Shown piece by piece: positions 33,916-43,784 of a stretch of 64,000 nucleotides of DNA. The first letter of the stretch is position 1. Every line of letters starts with the position of its first letter. A model generated the notes under the pieces. The model had not been told where the DNA came from, searched no databases, and was given only the letters and a program-made list of their open reading frames with translations. Location of the stretch: positions 1-64,000 of the forward strand of contig JARLGV010000071.1 of assembly GCA_031292555.1 (NCBI GenBank). The letters are read 5' to 3'. The translations under genes were made by a program, and so were the position numbers. This DNA comes from Fimbriimonas sp. (GTDB lineage Bacteria > Armatimonadota > Fimbriimonadia > Fimbriimonadales > Fimbriimonadaceae).

Positions 33916-36615
33916 ATGATCGCCTTGGTGGCGCTGGTTTCGATGACGATGCCTTCAACCTACGACGTCCTTCGAAAGGGCTGGAAAGATGTCCCCCTGG
34001 AGTCGCGCGCCCGAATGTACTGGCGCGTGTTTGGGCCCGCATGGGACAAGCCCAATATCGAGCGTCAGTTGCGAATCGTGAAGCACGCCGGCCTGGGCGG
34101 AGTCATGACCTACTTCATGTACCCGGTCGCCGTAGATGAACCCGGCAAGTGGCGCAACCAGATTTTCGGCTCCCCCGAGTTCCTCGAAACCTTTGCCTTC
34201 GCCTCGGACGAGGCCCATAAGCTGGGACTCCGGTTCGGCGTTTGCGGAAGTACCGGATGGCCGTTTGGCGGAAGCAAGGTTTCGCTAACACAGAGCGCCC
34301 AAAACCTACGGCAAGACAGGGGAGCCGCCAAAGGAGGGATCTTCCGATCCGAGCATAAACTTGGTCCTGGTGACAACCCTCTCAAGGAGGTCTACCAAGA
34401 CGGAATGGAAACGTCGTCGCCGACCGATGGCGATGCGATCCGGTTCGTCCTCGGTCCAACCAAAATGCAAGTTAAGCGGGCGTCCGTCGGCAACGACGGA
34501 CTGGTCGTGGACCATTTGAACCGAAATGCCCTGCTGGACTACCTAGAGTCCACAGTTCGCCCCATGCTGGACCGAGCGGGAGGACGCGTTGAATCTGTGT
34601 TCTCGGATAGTCTCGAGGTCTACCGTCAGAATTGGACCCACGACTTCCCAGAGGCATTTCGCCATTTGCGCGGATACGACCTCATCCCTTACCTTCCCGA
34701 CTTGTTCGACGATCACAGTCCGAATGCTCCCCGTTTGAAGCAAGATTTGTGGCGAACGGTGGCTGAATTGGCTGAGGAACGGTACGTAAAGGCGTTGCAT
34801 GACTGGCTCCACAAGCATGGCGTGCAGTTGGAACTGGAGCCATACGGCACTCCACCATTGCCGATGACCTCATGGAAGTACATCGACCTTCCGACGGGCG
34901 AGCAGTACGAGTGGATGGGCTTCAACTTCAGCCGATACGTCGCGTCCGGCGCCCATCAGCAGGGCAAACATGTGATCGGCAGCGAGGCGTGGACTTGGGG
35001 TTCTGTGCCAAACCGCCTTATCGATTCGCTCAGCGACCTAAAGCTACTAAGCGACATGCACTTCGTGAGCGGAGTTAACGACATCACAGGCGTGGACTTC
35101 CCATACAGTCCAGAATCGGCCGGGACACCGGGATGGCTTCCCTACTACGGCCCAGTTATGGGCGAGCAGAACCCGCAGTGGGCCGTCTTTCCTCGTCTCG
35201 TGGAATACCTTAATCGTTGTTCGTGGATGCTCCGCCAAGGTCGGCCAGCCACCAAGGTTGCCGTCTATCTCCCGGTCGAGGATTTGATGGCGCAGGCTGG
35301 GACGGACCAATTCCCCCTGGATTTTGCCTTGCGCGACTACTTTGTGACGGGAGAGAAGACAGATGAATTCGGCCTCGAGAAAGCGATGCGCCATCGTTCC
35401 GACCTGGTGACCACTCTCATGGACCACGCGATTTCATTTGATGGAGTCGACTTCTGGTCCATCGACAAGCAGGGACGAGCGGTTCAGGAACCCGACGGCG
35501 CTGCTCTACAGGTCGGAGATGCCAAGTACTCAGTCATGGTCCTGCCCGCAATCGAGTCGATTGACGTCCGAACCTACGAAAAGCTGGCCGAGGCGTGTGC
35601 CCACGGCGTCACTCTGGTTGCAGTAGGACGCTTGCCCAAAAAGAGCTCCGGTTGGGTCGATCGGCCAAGGGACGGAGATGTCGCCAACCTGTCGGCTCGG
35701 CTTTTCGCTCCAATCCCTGGCCAAAGCTCGAGACCGTTCGGTGCTGGGAAGACATACTTCGTTCAGAACTACAAGGATCTCTCGTTTCTCGCCAACCTCG
35801 ATGTCGCCCAAGCTCGCATCGGCGTCCAGCAGGGCAATGTTGCGGTCGTTCGGCGCGATGTAGAACGTGGCGAAATCTACTTCGTTGCCAATCCAAACGA
35901 CAAACCGGCGACCTTGTCTTTGGCCCCCCTCCCAATGAGAAAGCGGATGGAGACTTGGGATCCCCTGACGGGAGACGTTCGCCCCTTCGACCCGCCTAAT
36001 GACATCCTGAATCTACCGGCGCGGGGGTCGATTTTGATCGTCACTGCAGGGGACCCGATTGCAGCGAAGCCCCGTCGTATGATGCACTTGAGTCCGAACC
36101 TCGGCCATGACGTTGCCCTTCGACCAATAGATGGCTGGAGTCTCTCGTTCTTGGGGCCGGACGCTCCCACTAGCCGAAAGCTGGATCATCCCGTGTTCTG
36201 GCAGACCCTACCCGGGTGCGCTCCTTTCTCTGGGCTTGGGACTTACCGTGCGGAATTTGAGTGGCATCGGTCCGCAAACGAGAAAGTGGTTCTCCACCTC
36301 ACCGATGTCCAGAAGGCAGCCCAGGTGTTGGTGAACGGCACAGAGGCAGGTTCCGTTTGGCTGCCTCCCTATCAAGTCGATGTGACGGACTTGTTGAAAG
36401 CTGGACGCAACGAGATCGAGATACGCGTCTATAACTCTATGGCCAATCGGTTCATAAGCCTTCCGGACGAAGACGTCACGGCGCTAAGAACCAAGTACGG
36501 TGTCCGTTTCGGTCTTCCAGAAGAGAAGAAGATTATGAGCGTGCCGGACCCTTCGGGCATTGGACATGATCCATACTTCACCGTATATTTGCTTGAGCCT
36601 CCCATTCGTCCATGA
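33916..36615 (+). CDS. Glycoside hydrolase, GH106 (alpha-L-rhamnosidase) type
   Basis: 899 residues. The N-terminal hydrophobic stretch is short (MIALVALVSMTMPS), so export is uncertain. A TIM-barrel-like catalytic region spans about residues 30-480, with GLGGVMTYFMYPV, GLRFGVCGSTGWPFGG, GRVESVFSDSLEVYRQNWTH and FRHLRGYDLIPYLP, as in GH106. IGSEAWTWGS and YGPVMGEQNPQW follow. The C-terminal part carries a beta-sandwich with VLVNGTEAGSVWLPPYQVDV and NEIEIRVYNSMANRF. It would cleave terminal alpha-L-rhamnose from rhamnogalacturonan or flavonoid glycosides. It shares an ATGA overlap with the esterase gene downstream. Confidence 0.85.
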   Translation: MIALVALVSMTMPSTYDVLRKGWKDVPLESRARMYWRVFGPAWDKPNIERQLRIVKHAGLGGVMTYFMYPVAVDEPGKWRNQIFGSPEFLETFAFASDEAHKLGLRFGVCGSTGWPFGGSKVSLTQSAQNLRQDRGAAKGGIFRSEHKLGPGDNPLKEVYQDGMETSSPTDGDAIRFVLGPTKMQVKRASVGNDGLVVDHLNRNALLDYLESTVRPMLDRAGGRVESVFSDSLEVYRQNWTHDFPEAFRHLRGYDLIPYLPDLFDDHSPNAPRLKQDLWRTVAELAEERYVKALHDWLHKHGVQLELEPYGTPPLPMTSWKYIDLPTGEQYEWMGFNFSRYVASGAHQQGKHVIGSEAWTWGSVPNRLIDSLSDLKLLSDMHFVSGVNDITGVDFPYSPESAGTPGWLPYYGPVMGEQNPQWAVFPRLVEYLNRCSWMLRQGRPATKVAVYLPVEDLMAQAGTDQFPLDFALRDYFVTGEKTDEFGLEKAMRHRSDLVTTLMDHAISFDGVDFWSIDKQGRAVQEPDGAALQVGDAKYSVMVLPAIESIDVRTYEKLAEACAHGVTLVAVGRLPKKSSGWVDRPRDGDVANLSARLFAPIPGQSSRPFGAGKTYFVQNYKDLSFLANLDVAQARIGVQQGNVAVVRRDVERGEIYFVANPNDKPATLSLAPLPMRKRMETWDPLTGDVRPFDPPNDILNLPARGSILIVTAGDPIAAKPRRMMHLSPNLGHDVALRPIDGWSLSFLGPDAPTSRKLDHPVFWQTLPGCAPFSGLGTYRAEFEWHRSANEKVVLHLTDVQKAAQVLVNGTEAGSVWLPPYQVDVTDLLKAGRNEIEIRVYNSMANRFISLPDEDVTALRTKYGVRFGLPEEKKIMSVPDPSGIGHDPYFTVYLLEPPIRP

Positions 36616-38588
36616 TTCTCACCCTCGTCGCCATCGCCACCCTTCATAGACAAGCGCTCAAGCTACCCTCCGTGTTCTCTGACAATATGGTGTTGCAGCG
36701 CGACGTTGCGATTCCCTTCTTTGGATCTGCGAATCCGAACGAGGCGGTTTCCGTTCAGCTCAACGGCCAGACGGCGACATGTACTGCATCGCCCAACGGC
36801 CGCTGGATGCTGAAGTTGCCCGCGCTGCAAGCGGGAGGACCATTTACCGCCTACGTCCAGTCTAGCAACACGACAGCCGAGGTTAAAAACGTGATGGTTG
36901 GCGAAGTATGGCTCTGTTCCGGCCAGTCGAACATGGAATTGACCGAGTCTGCCGCCGACGATTACTCACAGGCATTGGAGGAAGCTAACCCGGCCGTGCG
37001 GATGTTCACCGTCGCCCAGCGCGCTTCCGACGATCCGATCGCCGATGCCAAGGGAACCTGGGTGCCTGCGACAAAGCACTCGATAGGCGCGTTCTCGGCA
37101 GTCGCATGGTCATTCGGTCGCGAGTTACAAAACCACCTAAACGTCCCTATTGGACTGATCAACGCCTCGTGGGGCGGCACCCGGGCGGAGGCTTGGACGA
37201 GCCGAGACGCCTTGATCGCCGACCCGACGCTAAAGCCGATCGTCGACAGCTATCTTGAGGAACTCAAAGACTTCCCTGCGAAATTCGCCGCTTTCAAAAT
37301 CGAACTGAAGGAGTGGATCGCCTCTCGTTCTGATACCGGAAATGAGGGATTCCTCAACGGGTGGGAAAACCGCAACGTCGACGATGCGAGTTGGCACAAA
37401 GTTAACCTGCCAGGCACGATAGACACGATGGAGCCATCAGAGGAGGGGCAGCCTTTCGACGGAGCCGCCTGGTTCCGGAGGACGTTTGTGTTGCCGGATG
37501 GATGGACCGGAAAGGCGTTGCGACTTGAACTTGGTCCTATCGCCGATTACGACGACGCCTATGTCAACGGAACAAAGGTCGGGTTCACCAAGATGTCCAA
37601 CCAGGACGCAGCACGAACTCCTCGATCCTATCGTATCGCCCCCGGAATTCTGCTGCAGGGCGAGAACTCGATAGCGGTGCGAGTCTACGCCTCCCAGGGC
37701 GCCTGCGGCTTCACCGGGATGGACGATCAGATGCGCATCGTGCTTGACAAAGACGACTCCGACGATCCGGTCGCCTTGGCCGGCGAATGGAAAGAGAGAG
37801 TCGAGCGCAAACTGGATACGACTGTTTTGGCTCCTCACATGCCGTTAGGTCCTGGAAGCCCGCGCGTTCCCGGCAGCCTGTTCAACGGGCTTATTGCTCC
37901 GCTCGTCCCATTTGGGATCAAGGGAGTCATCTGGTATCAGGGCGAGTCGAACGTCGGCGAGGCCGACCGGTATAAACTGCTGTTCCAAACCCTGATTCGG
38001 GATTGGCGTCAACATTGGGGAGCCGGGCAGTTTCCGTTCTATTTCGTGCAGTTGCCGAACTACAAGGCGCGAAAGGACGAACCGTCGGAGAGCAGCTGGG
38101 CCGAACTCCGGGAAGCCCAGGCCGCTGCTCTCAAGCTGAACTTCACGGGAATGGCCACCACGATTGACCTGGGAAACGAGGGCACAATCCATCCCAAGAA
38201 CAAACGTGAGGTTGGCCGAAGGCTGGCGCTGATCGCCCTGTCACGGGATTACGGTGAGCACGTTCCCTACTCCGGCCCCATGTATCACTATCTTTCGCAG
38301 AACGGTGTCTCGATCCGTGTTTTCTTTCAGCATGTCGAAGACGGTTTGAAGACGGACGACGGAAAGGCGCCGACGGGATTCGCGATTGCGGGAGACGATC
38401 ACCGATTCTATTGGGCGGATGCCCGAATCGAGGGCACCTCGATCGTACTATCCAATGCTAACGTGCCCCATCCGGTCGCGGTGCGCTATCTTTGGGCGGA
38501 TAATCCGAAGAGCAATCTTCGCAGCCTAGCCGGCCTCCCTGCGATACCGTTTCGAACCGACGATTGGTCCGGCACTGGAGGGCAATGA
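36612..38588 (+). CDS. Sialate O-acetylesterase-type SGNH carbohydrate esterase
   Basis: 658 residues. A weak N-terminal hydrophobic stretch is followed by PSVFSDNMVLQRD, which opens this family. SGNH block I is GEVWLCSGQSNMEL with the nucleophile Ser; a GH2-like beta-sandwich insert spans about residues 240-390; GVIWYQGESNV and TIHPKNKREVGRRLA (catalytic His) follow. The acidic residue often seen just before this His is replaced by Gly-Thr, so it may act through a Ser-His dyad. The family removes acetyl groups from sialic acids and plant polysaccharides; the GH106 neighbour points to rhamnogalacturonan. Coupled by ATGA on both sides. Confidence 0.87.
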   Translation: MILTLVAIATLHRQALKLPSVFSDNMVLQRDVAIPFFGSANPNEAVSVQLNGQTATCTASPNGRWMLKLPALQAGGPFTAYVQSSNTTAEVKNVMVGEVWLCSGQSNMELTESAADDYSQALEEANPAVRMFTVAQRASDDPIADAKGTWVPATKHSIGAFSAVAWSFGRELQNHLNVPIGLINASWGGTRAEAWTSRDALIADPTLKPIVDSYLEELKDFPAKFAAFKIELKEWIASRSDTGNEGFLNGWENRNVDDASWHKVNLPGTIDTMEPSEEGQPFDGAAWFRRTFVLPDGWTGKALRLELGPIADYDDAYVNGTKVGFTKMSNQDAARTPRSYRIAPGILLQGENSIAVRVYASQGACGFTGMDDQMRIVLDKDDSDDPVALAGEWKERVERKLDTTVLAPHMPLGPGSPRVPGSLFNGLIAPLVPFGIKGVIWYQGESNVGEADRYKLLFQTLIRDWRQHWGAGQFPFYFVQLPNYKARKDEPSESSWAELREAQAAALKLNFTGMATTIDLGNEGTIHPKNKREVGRRLALIALSRDYGEHVPYSGPMYHYLSQNGVSIRVFFQHVEDGLKTDDGKAPTGFAIAGDDHRFYWADARIEGTSIVLSNANVPHPVAVRYLWADNPKSNLRSLAGLPAIPFRTDDWSGTGGQ

Positions 38589-39388
38589 TGAAAGTACATC
38601 GACTATGGAACGGCAACGCTCCTGGATCGCTTGGCAACGATCCGGCGGACATTCCTACGCTAACCGAGGTATCGGACGAGAGAAGCGTGAATCCCCGCCC
38701 AGCCTTCGTCGTATGCCCTGGTGGGGGCTACGGCGGACTCGCCGACTACGAAGGCGGCCCCATCGCGGAGTTCCTCGAAACGCTCGGAATCAAAGGTTTC
38801 GTGCTAAAGTACCGGCTAGGTCCGAAGTATCACCACCCGGCGATGCTCGACGACGTCAATCGGTCCATCCGACTCGTGAGGGCGCGATCCGCTGAGTTCG
38901 GCGTCGAGCCGCAGAGGGTCGGAGTTCTTGGTTTTTCGGCCGGCGGACACTTGGCTTCCACGGCAGTCACCTACTTCGACTCCGGCAATGCTACGCATAG
39001 CGACCCTATCGAGAGGGTTTCGTCGCGGCCGGATTTGGGGATGCTTTTCTATCCGGTGATCACGATGGGCCCGTTGGGCCACGGCGGATCACGCGAGAAC
39101 CTGTTGGGCAAAGATCCTCCCGAAAAGCTCGTTCACGCCCTCTCAAGCGAGCGGAATGTGTCGCTGCAGACCCCACCTTGCTTCCTATTTCATGGCGCCG
39201 ACGATGGCATCGTGCCAATTCAGAACTCCCTCATGTTCGCCACTGCCCTCGCGGAGCATCGAATCCCGTTCGAGATCCACGTGCCTGAACATGGTCAGCA
39301 CGGCTTTGCCCTGGGCGAACCCGGAAGCCCGCAAGATTGGCGGCAGATCGGACAACGGTGGCTCAAGCTACATGGGTTTGCCCGGTAG
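38585..39388 (+). CDS. Alpha/beta hydrolase, carbohydrate-esterase-like (BD-FAE type)
   Basis: 267 residues from ATG 38585, in an ATGA overlap with the preceding esterase (a second ATG is at 38588). The oxyanion segment CPGGGYGGLADYEG precedes the nucleophile elbow GFSAGGHLAS (about residues 123-132). The acid lies in FHGADDGIVP and the His in HGQHGFALG. This layout fits bifunctional acetyl-xylan/feruloyl esterases and the endo-xylanase-linked esterases. No signal peptide. It completes a three-gene set for de-esterifying and trimming a rhamnose-containing glycan. Confidence 0.85.
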   Translation: MMKVHRLWNGNAPGSLGNDPADIPTLTEVSDERSVNPRPAFVVCPGGGYGGLADYEGGPIAEFLETLGIKGFVLKYRLGPKYHHPAMLDDVNRSIRLVRARSAEFGVEPQRVGVLGFSAGGHLASTAVTYFDSGNATHSDPIERVSSRPDLGMLFYPVITMGPLGHGGSRENLLGKDPPEKLVHALSSERNVSLQTPPCFLFHGADDGIVPIQNSLMFATALAEHRIPFEIHVPEHGQHGFALGEPGSPQDWRQIGQRWLKLHGFAR

Positions 39389-39402
39389 TTAATCGAAAGC
39401 GG

Positions 39403-41709
39403 CTATGAGACAGTCACAACCGCGGCGTCGCTGCGCTTCTGCTGGACCATCGCCAGGATTCCGCAGTGCTCAGGCTTTTCCAGACGCGGGTCGATTTCGA
39501 TCAGCCTGAAAGCCGCCTTGCGTGCAACTTCGAGCATCCGCCCGTCCTGAACGAGGTCGGCAATCTTGTAGTCTAGGTTCCCCGATTGCTGAGTTCCGAG
39601 CATGCTGCCGGGTCCACGAAGCCTCAGATCGATTTCGGCGATTTCGAAGCCATCGTTCGTTCCAACCATCGCTTCAATACGCGCCCTGGCTTCGTCGCCC
39701 TTGGTGTCGCCAATCAAGATGCAGTAGCTCTGTTGAGCGCCGCGACCTACTCGACCACGTAGCTGATGTAGCTGCGAGAGTCCGAATCGGTTGGCGTCTT
39801 CGATCACCATCACCGAGCTATTTGGAACATCGACGCCGACTTCAACAACCGTGGTTGCCACCAAGACGTCCACATCGTGCCGTCGGAATCGTTCCATGAC
39901 CGCTTCCTTTTCACTTGGCTTCATCTGCCCGTGAAGCAAACCCACGGAGCGCCCCTGAAAGACGCCTGTCGATAGCCTCACGTGTAGTTCGGTGGCGGCC
40001 TGGGCCATCATCTTCTCGCTTTCGCTCACCATCGGGCACACGAAATACGCCTGCCTTCCCTGCTCAACCAGCTTGAGGACACCCTCGTATACCGACTGCC
40101 GGTCATAGGGTTGCTTCGCATGGGTCTTGACCGGTCTTCGCCCGGGGGGAAGCTCGTCGATCACCGAGAGTTCCAAATCGCCGAACGCAGCCATCGTGAG
40201 GGTGCGCGGAATCGGTGTTGCGGTCATGACGAGCACATCCGGGTTGCCTAAGCTCTTGTCGCGCAACGCCTTTCTCTGCAAGACGCCGAATTTGTGCTGC
40301 TCGTCGATTACAACCAGTCCGAGATTGGCAAACTCGATCCCCTCCTGGATGAGGGCGTGGGTTCCCACCGCAATGTGGACCTGACCCGACTTCGTTCGTT
40401 CGGCCGACTTCTTCTTCTGAGCTGCCGTCTGCTTGCCAACCAAAAGTTCGACGTCGACTCCAAGCGGTTCGAACAAACGCTGCAGGTTCACAAAGTGCTG
40501 CTCGGCCAGGATCTCCGTGGGCGCCATAAGCGCCGCCTGATAACCGCACCGGACCGCCGGCAGCATACAGCATGCCGCGACAGCAGTCTTGCCGGATCCC
40601 ACGTCGCCTTGGACAAGACGATTCATCGGGTGGGGGCGTTCCATATCGTCCCAGATCTCGGCGATGACCCGCTTCTGCGCCCCCGTGAGTTCGAACGGCA
40701 GCATCTTGTGGATCTGATCCCAAAGCGGCTGCCCTTGGTAATGGCTTCGCTGTTCCTCGACAAACAGGTGCGCCGGCTGGAATTCCGCCTCCACATAGAC
40801 CGGCTTTGCAGTCGCTCCGTTGAGCGAGGTTTCGACACCATCGCCAAAGGTTGCCATTGCCCGCTCCAGGGCTGCTTTGGATTTCGCACGTTTGGACTCC
40901 CTGCCGACTTGCCTGGCGGGAACTGAAGCTTCCGGATCGATACCCTTTAGAAGATCGGAGATCGCGAATGAAATTCCCAGTTCCTGCTGCGTCTCTGCAC
41001 GCCGCATCGCAAGGGCCGTCTGCATGTAAAAGAACTCTTCAAAAACCAAGCGGCGTCGCGCTTCGAGGCGCTCCTCTTCTGACGACGGGACGTGGATCTG
41101 AGTCAGAGACCACTTCAAGTCCCTCATACCTTGGCCTTGAAGGATGTCGGACGGCAGCGGATCAGTCACAAGATGCACATAGTCCTGAATCGCGTGCCTT
41201 GCTGCTTTGCGGATCGTCTTCTGAGCGAGCCCTTCAGTGAGCGGATAGACTGGGACAATTCGGGCAAAATCGTCAGGATCGTCCTCTTCGGTGAGAGTCT
41301 CCCATTCCGGCGCCGCGATCTCGTAGTTCCAGTTGGACTCCTTGACAAGGCCATACGCGATAACCTCGCCCTGAACATTCTCAAGGATGCGCTTGAGCCA
41401 CGGCTGATTGAACCAAGTGAGCGCGATGACTCCGCTTCGATCCCTAAGGACCGCCTTCAGGATCACCATTCCTGCCCGGGTGGGTCGAGCTTCAACGCTC
41501 ATGATCTGCCCCCGAACAGTCACATACTGACCCGGCTGGATGAGAGCGATCGGCGGGATGTTTCTTCGATCCTCGTACCGGCGAGGCATGTAGTACAGCA
41601 CGTCGCCGACCGTGTTCAGGCCGACCTTTCGCAGCGAGTTCGCATTGCGCGGCCCCACGCCCTTCAGAAACTGGACCTCGGATTCCAGAGATTGCTCGAA
41701 CATCGACAT
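39403..41709 (-). CDS. recG: ATP-dependent DNA helicase RecG
   Basis: 768 residues from ATG 41709 (an ATG at 41703 is also possible). The N-terminal wedge/OB domain has LKGVGPRNANSLRK and GQYVTVRGQIMSVE. The helicase core has RLVQGDVGSGKTAVA (Walker A), DEQHKFG (DEAH-like box), TATPIPRTL, VATTVVEVGVDVPN and QLRGRVGRG, all standard RecG. It drives fork reversal and branch migration in DNA repair. The frame extends nine more residues upstream without support. Divergent from the PLP enzyme gene. Confidence 0.95.
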   Translation of the reverse strand: MSMFEQSLESEVQFLKGVGPRNANSLRKVGLNTVGDVLYYMPRRYEDRRNIPPIALIQPGQYVTVRGQIMSVEARPTRAGMVILKAVLRDRSGVIALTWFNQPWLKRILENVQGEVIAYGLVKESNWNYEIAAPEWETLTEEDDPDDFARIVPVYPLTEGLAQKTIRKAARHAIQDYVHLVTDPLPSDILQGQGMRDLKWSLTQIHVPSSEEERLEARRRLVFEEFFYMQTALAMRRAETQQELGISFAISDLLKGIDPEASVPARQVGRESKRAKSKAALERAMATFGDGVETSLNGATAKPVYVEAEFQPAHLFVEEQRSHYQGQPLWDQIHKMLPFELTGAQKRVIAEIWDDMERPHPMNRLVQGDVGSGKTAVAACCMLPAVRCGYQAALMAPTEILAEQHFVNLQRLFEPLGVDVELLVGKQTAAQKKKSAERTKSGQVHIAVGTHALIQEGIEFANLGLVVIDEQHKFGVLQRKALRDKSLGNPDVLVMTATPIPRTLTMAAFGDLELSVIDELPPGRRPVKTHAKQPYDRQSVYEGVLKLVEQGRQAYFVCPMVSESEKMMAQAATELHVRLSTGVFQGRSVGLLHGQMKPSEKEAVMERFRRHDVDVLVATTVVEVGVDVPNSSVMVIEDANRFGLSQLHQLRGRVGRGAQQSYCILIGDTKGDEARARIEAMVGTNDGFEIAEIDLRLRGPGSMLGTQQSGNLDYKIADLVQDGRMLEVARKAAFRLIEIDPRLEKPEHCGILAMVQQKRSDAAVVTVS

Positions 41710-41852
41710 CGTGCACAGAAATGGCGCCGTTGGCACGCCACACTTAACATGGACGTCCGAGGGCGGGATAAAGCGCCCAATGATGTCAACCTAATTGTCT
41801 ACTATACGCACCGTGCCGGGAAATATCCGAATCGGCAACAATACTGGGTGAT

Positions 41853-43013
41853 ATGGAACCTAAGCGCAACCTCGGCCCCAACACTCTCCTTCAGCACTTC
41901 GGCGAGGAAGACAAGGTTCAGGGCGCGGTGGTGCCTCCCATATTTCAGAATTCACTCTTTGTGTTCGATACGGTAGAGGATCTCGCCGGGTCGATGACGG
42001 CCGATCCAACTACGGCTCCCCATCACTACAGCCGGGTCGGCAACCCTTCCCTGGAAATCGTCGAGAAGAAGTTGGCGATGATGGAAGGCACCGAATGCTG
42101 CAAACTCCTTGGAAGCGGTCAGGCGGCTCTGACCGTCGCCATCATGAGTTGCGTTCAGCAGGGCGATCACGTGGTCTGTGTCGATACCGCCTACGGCCCT
42201 GTGAGGTCGCTCCTTTCGGACTACCTTGTACGATTCGGCGTGAGTCACACGTTCGTGGACGGGCGCGAAGTTGCGGAGATTGAGTCGGCGATCCGGCCCA
42301 ACACCAAGGTGATCTACTTGGAGACCCCGAGCAGCCTTGTGTTCCGATTTCAGGACTTGGAAGCTGTCGCAAAGCTGGCACGGACCAAGGAGATTGCGAC
42401 GATCTGCGACAATACCTATGCCACTCCGCTCTTCATGAAGCCGCACTCGCATGGCATCGACATCGTCTGCCATAGTGCCACCAAGTACTTAGGCGGGCAT
42501 AGCGATCTGACAGCCGGCGCCATCTGCACGTCCAAGGAGCGAATGGATCGAATCATCAGGCAAGAGATCAACCTGCTCGGCAATATTCTGCATCCATTCC
42601 AGGCTTGGCTCCTGCACCGAGGCATGCGCACCCTGAGCGTACGGTTGGCGCGACACCAAGAGACTGCAAATGCAGTGGCACGATGGCTCGACGGACGCAA
42701 CGAAGCGGATGTGGTCCACTATGTCGGCCTTGATGCCTTCTCCCAGCGGAGTCTCTATCAGAAATACATGACGGGCGCCGGTGGGCTTCTCTCTTTCGAG
42801 CCGGTCTGTCAAGACCCGGAGGAGGTCAGAGCATTCGTCAATCGCCTGAAGATATTCCAGCGAGGAGTTAGCTGGGGCGGATTTGAGAGCCTTGCCATCG
42901 CGATGCCCATTCAGCCTCTTGGCTATTCGGAATCACGCATGCTTGTACGGCTCTTTTGCGGTCTGGAAGACGCTCTCGACCTCATTGCCGATTTGGAGCA
43001 GGCCTTCCGGTAG
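41853..43013 (+). CDS. Cys/Met metabolism PLP-dependent enzyme (cystathionine gamma-synthase family)
   Basis: 386 residues of fold-type I PLP enzymes. YSRVGNPSLEIVEKKLAMMEG, GSGQAALTVAIMS, the PLP Asp in ATICDNTYATPLFMKP and the Schiff-base Lys in HSATKYLGGHSDLTAG are all present. GGLLSFE and GVSWGGFESLA near the C-terminus match the family. It could be cystathionine gamma-synthase, beta- or gamma-lyase or a methionine gamma-lyase-like enzyme; motif reading does not decide. It lies alone between divergent recG and the converging amidase gene 7 bp away. Confidence 0.87.
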   Translation: MEPKRNLGPNTLLQHFGEEDKVQGAVVPPIFQNSLFVFDTVEDLAGSMTADPTTAPHHYSRVGNPSLEIVEKKLAMMEGTECCKLLGSGQAALTVAIMSCVQQGDHVVCVDTAYGPVRSLLSDYLVRFGVSHTFVDGREVAEIESAIRPNTKVIYLETPSSLVFRFQDLEAVAKLARTKEIATICDNTYATPLFMKPHSHGIDIVCHSATKYLGGHSDLTAGAICTSKERMDRIIRQEINLLGNILHPFQAWLLHRGMRTLSVRLARHQETANAVARWLDGRNEADVVHYVGLDAFSQRSLYQKYMTGAGGLLSFEPVCQDPEEVRAFVNRLKIFQRGVSWGGFESLAIAMPIQPLGYSESRMLVRLFCGLEDALDLIADLEQAFR

Positions 43014-43019
43014 CCAGAG

Positions 43020-43703
43020 CTACTTCTTCGTGTTCTTGTTCTGCCCGAAGTACATCGGGAGGCCCAGGTACTTCAGGCGTCCCCACGGGAAGTTGGCCGG
43101 ATCGATCTTGCGGCCAGGAGGAATGGCAATGAACTCGTGGCTCACGATCTGCTTGATCGGGAACCGCCGCTTCATTTCCGCAATGACTCCGCATAACGCC
43201 TGCAGTTGCGGCTCTGGGTAGCCATCCTTGCCGTCGTCTAGGTTCACGAGTTCGATGCCGATCGAATATTGGTTGACCGAAGGACGTCCCGCCACGTCCG
43301 CGCTGACTCCGGCGTGCCATGCCCGGTCGAAGGTCGAGAGGTTCTGAACGATCGAACCGTCTTTACCGATCGTGAAGTGGGCGCTCACTGGATTCGGATT
43401 CGTTCGCTGGAAGACCTCCGTAGTCTTCTCAAGCGAAGCGATCGCGGTGGAATGCACGACGATGGTGTCGACCACGGTTCCCTTCTTTCGCGAGTCGCAG
43501 TTGGGCGATTGAATCCAGATCAGCTTCAAATAACCGGGATCCTTCCAGTTCGTTGCCGAAGGCATCGGAGTGCGGGGGTCGGGCACAAACGGCACGATCA
43601 CCCCGGGCTTCTCCGCCTGAACTAGTTCGAACGACGCCACCGGAAGCGATGGAACCCCCACGACCGCTGACCGGACGGCAAGGAAGACGAGACTTGGAAC
43701 CAT
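43020..43703 (-). CDS. Secreted N-acetylmuramoyl-L-alanine amidase (Amidase_2/AmpD-like)
   Basis: 227 residues with a probable signal peptide (MVPSLVFLAVRSAVVGVPSLPVA). The zinc amidase domain runs from about residue 75: VVHSTA (first His), SAHFTIGKDG, AWHAGVS (second His), SIGIELVN (Glu), then SHEFIAIPPGRKIDPAN with the third ligand and catalytic Lys. It cleaves the lactyl-amide bond of peptidoglycan. Its outer location and the MurK/MurQ pair 3.5 kb away suggest a role in cell-wall turnover, though they are not in one operon. Confidence 0.88.
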   Translation of the reverse strand: MVPSLVFLAVRSAVVGVPSLPVASFELVQAEKPGVIVPFVPDPRTPMPSATNWKDPGYLKLIWIQSPNCDSRKKGTVVDTIVVHSTAIASLEKTTEVFQRTNPNPVSAHFTIGKDGSIVQNLSTFDRAWHAGVSADVAGRPSVNQYSIGIELVNLDDGKDGYPEPQLQALCGVIAEMKRRFPIKQIVSHEFIAIPPGRKIDPANFPWGRLKYLGLPMYFGQNKNTKK

Positions 43704-43784
43704 TCGATTCTTTTACCTCAGCCCCTGCTCAAAATACGGGGCGCCTGAAGGAACCGTGGCTAATGCGCTAGAGTATGGGATTCT

